Assembly: GCA_016207225.1 (NCBI GenBank)
Contig: JACQQB010000027.1
Span: forward strand, 1-12,671
DNA: 12,671 nucleotides
Direction of reading: 5' to 3'
Source of the DNA: Microcaldota archaeon
GTDB lineage: Archaea; Micrarchaeota; Micrarchaeia; Burarchaeales; JACQQB01
Each line of letters starts with the position of its first letter. Within the stretch, counting starts at the first letter, position 1. The notes under the pieces are model-generated. The model saw only the letters and a list, made by a program, of their open reading frames with translations, searched no databases and was not told the origin of the DNA. Positions 6,243 to 12,671 of this stretch are shown here, in pieces. The position numbers and the translations under genes were made by a program.

Positions 6243-7994
6243 ATGATACGTTCACCTATTATCTGCATATTGGGACATGTTGACCATGGAAAAACAAGTT
6301 TGGCAGATTATATAAGGGGCAGTGCCATTGCCAAGCATGAGGCAGGCGGAATTACCCAGATGATTGGTGCTAGCTTCATTCCTTCAAAGATAATCGCAGA
6401 GATATGCGGTGAGCAACTCAAACAAATGAAAACCGAACTTAAAGTACCTGGCTTGTTGTTTATAGATACCCCTGGCCATGAGGCGTTTACTAACTTGAGA
6501 AGAAGGGGAGGAAGTTTGGCGGATTTGGCAATATTGGTTGTTGATATAACACAGGGCTTTCAACCGCAAACGATAGAAGCATTGGAGATTTTAAAAGAAT
6601 ACAAGACACCTTTTCTCATAGCTGCAAACAAGATAGATTTGGTAAGCGGCTGGCGTGATAGCAAAGAACTGTCATTTCTTAAAGCAATGGAGAAGCAGAG
6701 TGTCAAGGCAGATGCTGAGCTGGATAAGTTACTCTATCAGCTTATAGGAAGATTGCATGAGTTCAAATTTTCAGCAGAGAGGTTTGACAGGGTTAATGAT
6801 TTTTCCAAGTATGTGGCGATAGTACCTACGAGTGCCAAGACTGGCGAAGGTATAAGCGAGTTGCTGATCTTTCTTGCTGGTTTATCCCAGAGATATATGG
6901 AGGATAAGCTAAAGATTGAGGTGGAGGGCCCTGGAAAAGGTAGTATACTGGAGGTTAAGGAGGAGAAGGGACTCGGAACTACGATAGATGTGGTCCTTTA
7001 CGATGGAAGCATTAAGAAGGGAGATACCATTGTGTTTGGTACTGTGGATGGAGCAGAAGTAACGAAAGTTAGGGCAATATTGAGGGAAAGGGTTTTGCCA
7101 GGTGAATCTAGTGAGAAATTCACTTATGTGGATGAGGCTTATGCTGCTGCAGGAGTTAAGATTTTTGCACCTAATTTGGAAAAAGCAGTTTCCGGTTCGC
7201 CAATTTTTGTTGCGCAGGATAATGTTGAGGAATTAAGAATGCAAATCAAGCATGAAATCTCAGATGTGCTGGTCAAAACAACCCAAGCTGGGGTGATATT
7301 GAAGGCAAATACATTAGGCTCTGTTGAAGCCATAACTAAACTTTTAGCAAGTGCGAATATACCTGTTAAAGAAGCTGGTTTGGGCAACGTGATAAAGAAG
7401 AATGTGGTTGATGCCCAGTCAGTAAAATATGAAAATAAGTATTATGGAGTTATACTTGGATTTAATGTCAAAGTGATGGATGATGCAGAGAAAGAGGCAC
7501 GAAGGAACGGGATTGAGGTAATTTCCAGTAATATAATTTATGCTTTGTTGGATAGGTATCAGGAATGGGTTAAACAGGAGCAGGAGAAAGAGAAGGAGAT
7601 GGGTTTCTCGAAATTAATTATGCCTGGGAAGGTAAAGGTTTTGTCAGGCTATTGCTTTAGGGTCAGTAAGCCGGCAGTATTTGGAGTGGAGATTTTGGGT
7701 GGGAGGATAAAGTCAGATTATAAGCTAGTAAAGGGGGATGGGGAAGTTATCGGTATAGTGAAGGCAATTCAAAAGGAAAACGAATCAGTTCAAGAGGCAG
7801 TTGCAAGCACACAAGTGGCTATTTCGATGGCCGAGCCTACTTTTGGCAGGCAAGTGAAAGAAGGGGATGTATATTATACCATGATACCTAAGGATCATAT
7901 TAGACTTTTGAGGGAGAAGTATAAGGTTTTTTTAAGTGATGAGGAGAGTAAGTTATTGGAGGAGATAGCAGCAGTTCTGACTAGAGCTGCTTAA
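6243..7994 (+). CDS. infB: Translation initiation factor aIF5B (IF2-type GTPase)
   Basis: GTPase that promotes ribosomal subunit joining during initiation. The 583 residues match archaeal aIF5B without an intein. Seen in order: P-loop GHVDHGKTS (11-19), switch I with GGITQ (35-39), DTPGH (75-79), NKID (129-132), the SAKTGEG motif of the G domain, a domain II barrel, and the AGVILKANTLGSVEA segment opening domain III. The C-terminal part has the MPGKVKVLSGYCFRVSKPAVFGVEI block and ends in the helical domain expected to contact aIF1A. AAGGAG at 6231-6236 lies before the ATG. It normally follows Ndk directly in archaea; here three genes intervene. No strong promoter is evident in the 28-base gap, so transcription may come from upstream. 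Confidence 0.97.
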   Translation: MIRSPIICILGHVDHGKTSLADYIRGSAIAKHEAGGITQMIGASFIPSKIIAEICGEQLKQMKTELKVPGLLFIDTPGHEAFTNLRRRGGSLADLAILVVDITQGFQPQTIEALEILKEYKTPFLIAANKIDLVSGWRDSKELSFLKAMEKQSVKADAELDKLLYQLIGRLHEFKFSAERFDRVNDFSKYVAIVPTSAKTGEGISELLIFLAGLSQRYMEDKLKIEVEGPGKGSILEVKEEKGLGTTIDVVLYDGSIKKGDTIVFGTVDGAEVTKVRAILRERVLPGESSEKFTYVDEAYAAAGVKIFAPNLEKAVSGSPIFVAQDNVEELRMQIKHEISDVLVKTTQAGVILKANTLGSVEAITKLLASANIPVKEAGLGNVIKKNVVDAQSVKYENKYYGVILGFNVKVMDDAEKEARRNGIEVISSNIIYALLDRYQEWVKQEQEKEKEMGFSKLIMPGKVKVLSGYCFRVSKPAVFGVEILGGRIKSDYKLVKGDGEVIGIVKAIQKENESVQEAVASTQVAISMAEPTFGRQVKEGDVYYTMIPKDHIRLLREKYKVFLSDEESKLLEEIAAVLTRAA

Positions 7995-8024
7995 GCTGTA
8001 AAAATGTAAATCATGGGTGTGTGA

Positions 8025-8783
8025 ATGGATGGAAAAGCACGAAGGATGAAAAGGATTTTAAAGGAGGATGGCAGGACTGTCATTCTTGCTTTTGACCATG
8101 GATTTGAGCACGGGCCTGCAAAGTATGAGAACATAGATATACGGCCTGAAAGGATAATAGAGATTGCACAGAAGGGAAATGCTGATGCGATAATGGTGCA
8201 TAAGGGACAGATACAGGAGCCGGTAGGGAAACTGGGCTTGATAATAAAGATTACTGCTAGGAGTAGCTTGAGCCCTTCAGAAAATGAAATGCAGGAGATA
8301 GTCACAGAAGTGGAAGATGCGATAGCCTGGGGAGCAGATGCGATTGCGCTGACTGTTTATGTTGGAGCAGAGTTGGAGAGGCTTATGCTTAGGAATTTTG
8401 CTTATGTTTATGGGAAATGCAGGAGATATGGAATACCTTTAGTAGGCTTCATGTACCCTAGGGGCAAGAGTGTGAAGGAGAGGTATGGGGAGGAGTATGT
8501 CAGGTATGCTGCAAGAATTGGTTCTGAATTGAATGTGGATATAATAAAAACTTATTATCCCGGAAATAAAAGAAGCTGGGAGAAGGTAATAGCAGGTTCC
8601 TTTAAACCAGTGGTTGCTGCTGGAGGAGCACTTGTGGAGGATAAAGCCCGAATTCTGAAAATTGTAAAGGATGTTGTGGATGTGGGGGGAGCAGGTGTAG
8701 CAGTCGGCAGGAATGTGTGGGAAAGAAAAACAGAAGAAGGAATAAGGCTTCTTAGGAATATAGCAGAGACTGTTCATAAATAA
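8025..8783 (+). CDS. fba: Fructose-bisphosphate aldolase, class I (DhnA family)
   Basis: Reversible aldol cleavage of fructose 1,6-bisphosphate to DHAP and glyceraldehyde 3-phosphate, for glycolysis or gluconeogenesis. The 252-residue TIM-barrel protein shows ILAFDHGFEHGP (20-31), Tyr144 in YPRG as the likely proton donor, the Schiff-base Lys175 in VDIIKTYYPG, and a phosphate-binding end with AAGGA (198-202) and GRNVWER (228-234). The EHGP version of the N-terminal motif favours aldolase over the related ADH synthase of aromatic amino acid synthesis, which typically has a different residue set here. GGGTG at 8015-8019 lies five bases before the ATG. It converges on a minus-strand gene with one base between stop codons. 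Confidence 0.92.
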   Translation: MDGKARRMKRILKEDGRTVILAFDHGFEHGPAKYENIDIRPERIIEIAQKGNADAIMVHKGQIQEPVGKLGLIIKITARSSLSPSENEMQEIVTEVEDAIAWGADAIALTVYVGAELERLMLRNFAYVYGKCRRYGIPLVGFMYPRGKSVKERYGEEYVRYAARIGSELNVDIIKTYYPGNKRSWEKVIAGSFKPVVAAGGALVEDKARILKIVKDVVDVGGAGVAVGRNVWERKTEEGIRLLRNIAETVHK

Positions 8784-8784
8784 G

Positions 8785-9522
8785 TCAGTACCTGAGAAGT
8801 GAGTATTTGCTTATGTAGATTTGAGTTTGAACTACTGTTAAGAAAGGCATTATTATCATGGAATTTATAAGAAGAAGTAAATATTCTGCATAAATGTGTG
8901 GCATTATTGCTAGTAGGATTGCGTCCAGGATGGATAGAAGAACAAAACCACCCAATACCCACAAAAGGAAGAGTGGAAATTTATTTTTTATCAGTTTTAT
9001 GCTTTGCTCTAGTGCCCTGTAGAATCTTAGGTCATCGATGACTACTGCCGCAGGTGCATAAAACAAGAATAAGGATATTATGAAGATTGCTATTGGCATG
9101 ACTAACGGTTGGATAGTATATTCGAATGAAATGAGAGTTAAAATCAAGATTACCAAGCTTGCCACAACGTAGAGAAAGAAAACGTTGAAGGTGTAAGTTT
9201 CAATGCCTTTCATAACTTCATCTTTAATTTTTGTTAAAGTTCTTTGGGATTTGATAACTAAGTTAATCGAGACTATCGCGAATGAAAGTAGGAATAGCGA
9301 GATCAAGAAAATGCTTGTGATTATTATCTGGTCTATGGTTGTTAATTCGGGCATACTTCCGGTTCTTAGGAAAGTAGCACCTATGGATACGTAGGTCGGG
9401 TAAGGAGTAAGTAATGGGATTAGGAGAGATAATAATGAGGGAATTGAGAAGAATGTTATTAGTTGTATGTTTCTTAGATATGCCTGGATTGCATGCCTGA
9501 AAATAGTCCTTGCTTCGCCCAT
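8785..9522 (-). CDS. Six-TM integral membrane protein of unknown function
   Basis: I do not recognise a specific family. The 245 residues form about six hydrophobic segments, near 20-40, 62-90, 111-133, 139-160, 182-206 and 210-235. A charged loop (91-110, KSQRTLTKIKDEVMKG) follows the second segment, and an amphipathic stretch APAAVVIDDLRFYRALEQSI lies between segments four and five. The latter is reminiscent of poorly characterised archaeal and bacterial multi-pass proteins whose members have a proline-Ala-rich turn followed by an A-L-x-x-S-x-x-L helix. No catalytic motif is visible. It is monocistronic, has its own probably leaderless promoter, and is convergent with the aldolase. Confidence 0.8.
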   Translation of the reverse strand: MGEARTIFRHAIQAYLRNIQLITFFSIPSLLSLLIPLLTPYPTYVSIGATFLRTGSMPELTTIDQIIITSIFLISLFLLSFAIVSINLVIKSQRTLTKIKDEVMKGIETYTFNVFFLYVVASLVILILTLISFEYTIQPLVMPIAIFIISLFLFYAPAAVVIDDLRFYRALEQSIKLIKNKFPLFLLWVLGGFVLLSILDAILLAIMPHIYAEYLLLLINSMIIMPFLTVVQTQIYISKYSLLRY

Positions 9523-9544
9523 GTCTAACTATAAGGAACTAGTA

Positions 9545-9559
9545 ATTTAAAATCTTTCT
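9545..9559 (-). promoter_or_regulatory. BRE/TATA promoter, probably leaderless, for the minus-strand membrane gene
   Basis: Read on the minus strand, AGAAAGA (9553-9559) is followed by TTTTAAAT (9545-9552). The TATA centre is about 27 bases from the ATG (9520-9522), so transcription would start at or next to the start codon. No Shine-Dalgarno site is seen upstream of that ATG, in keeping with a leaderless mRNA. Confidence 0.55.
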
Positions 9560-9590
9560 GGAGTGTATTTTTCTAGTATAAAACCGGGGT

Positions 9591-9604
9591 AAAGAGATAA
9601 AAAG
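9591..9604 (+). promoter_or_regulatory. Probable promoter for the RnfD-like gene
   Basis: AAAGAG (9591-9596) followed by ATAAAAAG (9597-9604) could serve as BRE/TATA, giving a start near 9624 and a very short leader that would begin beside GGGAG (9625-9629). An alternative TATA, AGTATAAAA at 9577-9585, would give a leader of about 30 bases. This 114-base gap holds the two divergent promoters and nothing else I can identify. Confidence 0.4.
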
Positions 9605-9636
9605 GTTTGTAAATTAATCTAAGTGGGAGAGACATT

Positions 9637-10443
9637 ATGTCATTGATAGATGATCTGAACAAGAAATCATATTATGACTATATGATCCTATTTTTGATTA
9701 CTTTGATTGTTTCGGCTAATGTTTACTTGAACATTCTTTCATTTTATAATCCAAAATCCTTTGGGAATGCATTGGTATTTTTGATCATTGACCCAGTTTT
9801 CCTTGTTTTACTAGATATAGCTTATAAGAAATTGATACTCAGGAAGACCATAGTGTTGCCCAAGACTGCGATAATATCTGGGCTTTTTGTTGCCGGAATC
9901 ATGGACCCTACAGCCCCAGTTTACGTACATTTGATTGCAGGAGCAATTGCAATTTTATCCAAGCACCTTATAAGGAATAAGATGAGGAATATTTTCAATC
10001 CAGCAGGTTTTGGAATTACTTTGACAGGTCTAGTGTTTACGTATCTACTAAAAATGCCAGTGGCAGGTTCATGGTGGCTGGCGACAACGTTGCTCGCTAT
10101 ACCGTTTGGGTTGTACATATCGTATAGGCTGCAGAAGTTGCCCATGAGCATAGCTTTCTTAGTTGTGTATTCATTGACTGCTGTGTTAGTGAGGAACTTC
10201 CCATTAGCGCAGGTGCTTGAGCCGAGTTTCTTATCAGGCTATTTCTTCTTTTCATGTTTTATGCTTTTAGAGCCTAGGACTTCAACGTATTCGTTCAAGC
10301 CAATGGTAATTTTTGGAGTGTTAGTAGCAATTTTGTCTGGGGTAATGCCACTCTTTGTACCAACTATTGAGTATACATTGGTGGGATTGTTACTGATGAA
10401 CTTATTTACTGATGTTTTAGAGAAAAAGTTCCCGGACCAATAA
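9637..10443 (+). CDS. NqrB/RnfD-family integral membrane protein, stand-alone
   Basis: Nine or ten hydrophobic segments in 268 residues. Family landmarks are SGLFVAGIMDP (81-91), the K-H-L-I-R-N-K-M-R helix followed by NIFNPAGFG (118-126), and FMLLEPRTS (208-216). These match conserved positions of NqrB, RnfD and related electron-transport membrane subunits. The covalent flavin site of true RnfD/NqrB, a Thr in an S/D-G-A-T type motif, is not visible, and no other Rnf or Nqr subunit is nearby. It may be a membrane partner of a flavin or ferredoxin oxidoreductase, but that is an inference. GGGAG at 9625-9629 precedes the ATG. The next gene begins 19 bases after the stop and may be co-transcribed. 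Confidence 0.8.
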   Translation: MSLIDDLNKKSYYDYMILFLITLIVSANVYLNILSFYNPKSFGNALVFLIIDPVFLVLLDIAYKKLILRKTIVLPKTAIISGLFVAGIMDPTAPVYVHLIAGAIAILSKHLIRNKMRNIFNPAGFGITLTGLVFTYLLKMPVAGSWWLATTLLAIPFGLYISYRLQKLPMSIAFLVVYSLTAVLVRNFPLAQVLEPSFLSGYFFFSCFMLLEPRTSTYSFKPMVIFGVLVAILSGVMPLFVPTIEYTLVGLLLMNLFTDVLEKKFPDQ

Positions 10444-10462
10444 AAGATTTAGGTTGAATTGG

Positions 10463-11323
10463 ATGCCTTTCATTAAAGCCGATAACTTTAGCCTTGTACA
10501 TAGTTTATTCAGTGGGCAATGTTTTGGCTGGCAAAGGATTGGTGTGTGGTATTATGGGGAGATAGCGGGTAGGCCAGTAAAGGTAAGCCAAGTTAGGGGT
10601 AAACTCTATTTTGATGGTGTTGAGGAGAGGGAAGTTAGGAAGTATTTTGCTTTGAATGAGAACATTGAGAAGATTTATAGTGGAATAGCGACAGATCCGG
10701 TAATTGAAAACGCTGTAGAGGAGTTCCGAGGCTTGAGAATATTGAAGCAGGACCCGTGGGTATGCAGTGTAAGCTTCTTGTGCAGTATTTCCTGCAATAT
10801 ACCTGGAATTGAATTGCAGCTTAGGAAATTGAAGCATCGATATGGAACTGCGGTTGAGTTTGACGGGCATAGGATGCATCTATTCCCAAGGCCAGTGGAC
10901 ATAGGAAACGCCAGTTTGAAGGAGCTGAGGAAGTGCAGCCTGGGCTTTAGGGATAGGTATGTAAAGAGTTTGGGGGAGAGGATGGGTGGTTTTGAGATCG
11001 AGGAGCTTAGGGATAAGGAGTACGCAGAGGCAAAGGATAGCCTGATGGAAAGTTTCGGGATAGGACCGAAAGTAGCTGATTGCATATGCTTGTTCTCATT
11101 AGACAAGACAGAGGCTTTCCCGATAGATGTTTGGATTCAGAGAGCTATGGTAGGCTACTATGGGAAGGAGATTAGGAGAATGATACCTAAAACAAGGTTT
11201 TCGTACAAGGATGTTCAAAAATTCGCTTGGGAAAGGTGGGGTAAGGATGCCGGTTATGCGCAGCAGTTTCTGTATGTATACAGTAAGAAGGATTTGAAGC
11301 AAAAAGGAAGAAATGAGCATTAA
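10463..11323 (+). CDS. ogg: Ogg1-type 8-oxoguanine DNA glycosylase/AP lyase
   Basis: Base-excision repair enzyme that removes 8-oxoguanine and nicks the abasic site. From the ATG at 10463 it has 286 residues. Elements of the Ogg1 family: SGQCFGW (17-23) at the end of the N-terminal domain, DPWVCSVSFLCS (97-108), and the helix-hairpin-helix GIGPKVADCICLF with nucleophile Lys203. AFPIDVW follows with catalytic Asp222. Both key residues align with Lys249 and Asp268 of human OGG1, and the N-terminal domain separates it from the shorter Ogg2 and AGOG types. The TTG at 10454 is rejected because the AGGTTGA site at 10451-10457 would overlap it, whereas it lies five bases before the ATG at 10463. Confidence 0.92.
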   Translation: MPFIKADNFSLVHSLFSGQCFGWQRIGVWYYGEIAGRPVKVSQVRGKLYFDGVEEREVRKYFALNENIEKIYSGIATDPVIENAVEEFRGLRILKQDPWVCSVSFLCSISCNIPGIELQLRKLKHRYGTAVEFDGHRMHLFPRPVDIGNASLKELRKCSLGFRDRYVKSLGERMGGFEIEELRDKEYAEAKDSLMESFGIGPKVADCICLFSLDKTEAFPIDVWIQRAMVGYYGKEIRRMIPKTRFSYKDVQKFAWERWGKDAGYAQQFLYVYSKKDLKQKGRNEH

Positions 11324-11339
11324 AATAGGATACGATACG

Positions 11340-11349
11340 TATAAAAATT
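11340..11349 (+). promoter_or_regulatory. TATA box for the zinc-protein gene
   Basis: TATAAAAATT at 11340-11349 is a strong TATA match in the short gap after the glycosylase gene. A start 25-27 bases downstream would give a leader of about 16 bases that contains AAGGT (11372-11376), six bases before the ATG at 11383. The gap also has a small direct repeat GATAC-GATAC just upstream, perhaps part of the BRE region. Confidence 0.5.
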
Positions 11350-11382
11350 TGCTTAGTTAAAAGGATTTTCTAAGGTTTTTTT

Positions 11383-11562
11383 ATGATATGCGAAAGATGT
11401 AGTGCACAGACATATATGGTTGAGAAATGCAATTATTGCAATAAGCAGTTATGTAGAGACTGTGAAAAGTCCGCTAAGAGGATTGCTAAAACAAGAAGGT
11501 ATGTTATTTGCAAGGATTGCTGGGGAGACATGAAGAAGAGATCAGAGTTTAAGGCTGAGTAA
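11383..11562 (+). CDS. Small eight-cysteine zinc-binding protein
   Basis: A 59-residue, basic, cytoplasmic protein of unknown function. Cysteines lie in four pairs: 3/6, 16/19, 24/27 and 43/46. This spacing suggests two zinc ions, possibly in an interleaved B-box or treble-clef-like fold. Between pairs three and four is a basic helix (KSAKRIAKTRRY), which could bind nucleic acid. The last pair reads C-K-D-C-W-G-D, and the tail is charged. It has its own TATA box and an AAGGT ribosome binding site with good spacing, and clear coding character despite its size. It lies eight bases before the proline dehydrogenase start, so it may share the transcript. Confidence 0.75.
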   Translation: MICERCSAQTYMVEKCNYCNKQLCRDCEKSAKRIAKTRRYVICKDCWGDMKKRSEFKAE

Positions 11563-11570
11563 CTGATTCT

Positions 11571-12671
11571 ATGTTTTGGAGAATGCGACCTACTAGCCAA
11601 GTAGGTAAAACTGAAGAGAGACCTACTTTTGCTACTGCTAAACTGCCTCCAGAAGGCATCAGAGGTAGGCCTGAAGAGCGTCAGGAGCCAAGTAGCAGAA
11701 CGGAGACCAATGTAACAGTTAGGAGTGTAGATGGAAGGCATCCGCTTTTTAGAATGATACAGCCAGACAGGCCAAATATCACAACAGTTACTGAGATTGT
11801 GAGGGTTCCGGAGAATGATGGGCATAAACCCAGAGGAGTAGGCACAGTGAGGGGAATGATTAACAGATTAGTTTTGCCTTTTATGATAAAGTGGATTGCT
11901 GGTGAAAGTTTGGAAGAGGCGGTAGTTGTAGCAAAAGGTTTGAATGAGGAAGGATCTGGAGTAATGATTAATTGTTTAGGAGAACATTATAAGAAGAGGA
12001 AGCAAGTAGAAGCCACAATGGGTGAATATGTAAGAATGCTTGATCCAGAATTCTGCAGTAAGGCGGATTATGTGATATCGTTTAAGCTATCACAATTTGG
12101 TTTGGATATAGATTGGTGGTACTGTTATGAGAATGCAAGGGTAATGGCTGAGAAGGCTAAGAAGGAAGGTAAGCTTGTTTGGATAGATATGGAAAGCTCT
12201 AGTTATACAGATAGTACGTTAGAGATGTATAGGATGTTACTTGAGGCTGGTTGTGATAACTTAGGTTTGTGTTTGCAGGCAAATCTAAAAAGAACTGCTG
12301 GGGACCTAGAGAGTTTATTAGCACTTAATGAAGAGGGCAAATTTGTAAAAATCAGGCTTTGCAAGGGAGCTTATAAAGAACCACCCGAAGTAGCTTACCA
12401 AACAAAGCAGGAAATAGATGGGAATTTTAGGAGGCTGATATTAAGATTGGCTGAAAGCAGTGAGGAGAATGTCCTTGGGATAGCAACGCATGATCCTGAA
12501 TTTATGGAATTGGCAAAGGACATATCTAAAAAAAGAAAGAATGTAGAAGTCCAGATGCTGAAAGGTATAGAAGAAAATGCCAGAAGGGAACTGATCAATC
12601 AGGGAGTTATGGTGATTACCTATTTGCCGTATGGTGAAGATGCTGTTCCTTACTGTATAAGAAGAGTTAGG
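11571..12671 (+). CDS. Proline dehydrogenase, 3' end outside the window
   Basis: FAD enzyme that oxidises proline to pyrroline-5-carboxylate, the first step of proline catabolism. The frame stays open for 367 codons to the window edge with no stop, so the gene is partial here. The barrel begins near residue 93: RLVLPFMIKWIAGES, NCLGE, ISFKLSQFG with Lys172, VWIDMESS, LQANLKRT, KIRLCKGAYKE, IATHDPEF, QMLKGI and YLPYGEDAVPY then Arg364-Arg365, the substrate-binding pair. Residues 1-92 are polar, Pro/Arg/Glu-rich and probably disordered, an unusual extension. An upstream in-frame stop at 11556-11558 makes the ATG at 11571 the first start. A GTG at 11847 preceded by GAGGAG (11832-11837) is an alternative that would remove the extension. 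Confidence 0.87.
   Translation, partial: MFWRMRPTSQVGKTEERPTFATAKLPPEGIRGRPEERQEPSSRTETNVTVRSVDGRHPLFRMIQPDRPNITTVTEIVRVPENDGHKPRGVGTVRGMINRLVLPFMIKWIAGESLEEAVVVAKGLNEEGSGVMINCLGEHYKKRKQVEATMGEYVRMLDPEFCSKADYVISFKLSQFGLDIDWWYCYENARVMAEKAKKEGKLVWIDMESSSYTDSTLEMYRMLLEAGCDNLGLCLQANLKRTAGDLESLLALNEEGKFVKIRLCKGAYKEPPEVAYQTKQEIDGNFRRLILRLAESSEENVLGIATHDPEFMELAKDISKKRKNVEVQMLKGIEENARRELINQGVMVITYLPYGEDAVPYCIRRVR

Noticed and set aside
10505..11106. Two minus-strand open frames within the DNA glycosylase gene
   Set aside because: The plus strand encodes a full Ogg1 protein with both catalytic residues; the antisense frames have no family features.
11433..11825. Long minus-strand open frame opposite the zinc protein and the proline dehydrogenase start
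   Set aside because: It lies opposite two well-supported plus-strand genes, has no ribosome binding site or recognisable motif, and its composition looks like a shadow.

Overview
The window is a gene-dense stretch of an archaeal chromosome. The evidence is the set of archaeal/eukaryal-type information-processing genes (eS6, aIF2-gamma, L7Ae, eS28, eL24, aIF5B), Shine-Dalgarno sites of the AGGTG type, and BRE/TATA-like promoters, two of which sit where they would give leaderless mRNAs. Small spacing, short proteins and cysteine-rich secreted proteins with motifs like CGN-ICE-DC suggest a DPANN-type lineage (Nanoarchaeota/Woesearchaeota/Diapherotrites-like). That placement is an inference and would need a marker-gene tree.

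Layout. (1) 27-2053, plus strand: eS6, a UspA-type stress protein and translation initiation factor aIF2-gamma, tightly packed. (2) 2059-3971: a new promoter, a leader that may hold an L7Ae-binding kink-turn, then L7Ae, eS28, eL24, nucleoside diphosphate kinase and a dUTPase-like protein. The L7Ae-eS28-eL24-Ndk-aIF5B order is a known archaeal cluster. (3) 4048-6214: the cluster is interrupted by a two-gene cassette. One gene encodes a large secreted metzincin-type zinc protease with ten Cys-Pro-x-Gly-Tyr repeats. The other encodes a cysteine-rich surface protein anchored by a C-terminal membrane segment. (4) 6243-7994: aIF5B, the expected end of the ribosomal cluster. (5) 8025-8783: class I (DhnA-type) fructose-bisphosphate aldolase, converging on a six-TM membrane protein on the minus strand (8785-9522) with a single base between the two stop codons. 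(6) 9637-11320: an orphan NqrB/RnfD-family membrane protein and an Ogg1-type 8-oxoguanine DNA glycosylase. (7) 11383-12671: a tiny eight-cysteine zinc protein and a proline dehydrogenase whose 3' end runs off the window.

How the genes work together. Regions 1, 2 and 4 make ribosomes and initiate translation: aIF2-gamma delivers initiator tRNA and aIF5B joins the subunits. Ndk and the dUTPase-like protein serve nucleotide pools and limit uracil in DNA, and Ogg removes oxidised guanine. The secreted protease and anchored partner are the most distinctive content and a candidate cell-surface or host-contact module. No rRNA, tRNA, CRISPR array or insertion sequence was seen, and there is no gene-free stretch longer than 300 bases.
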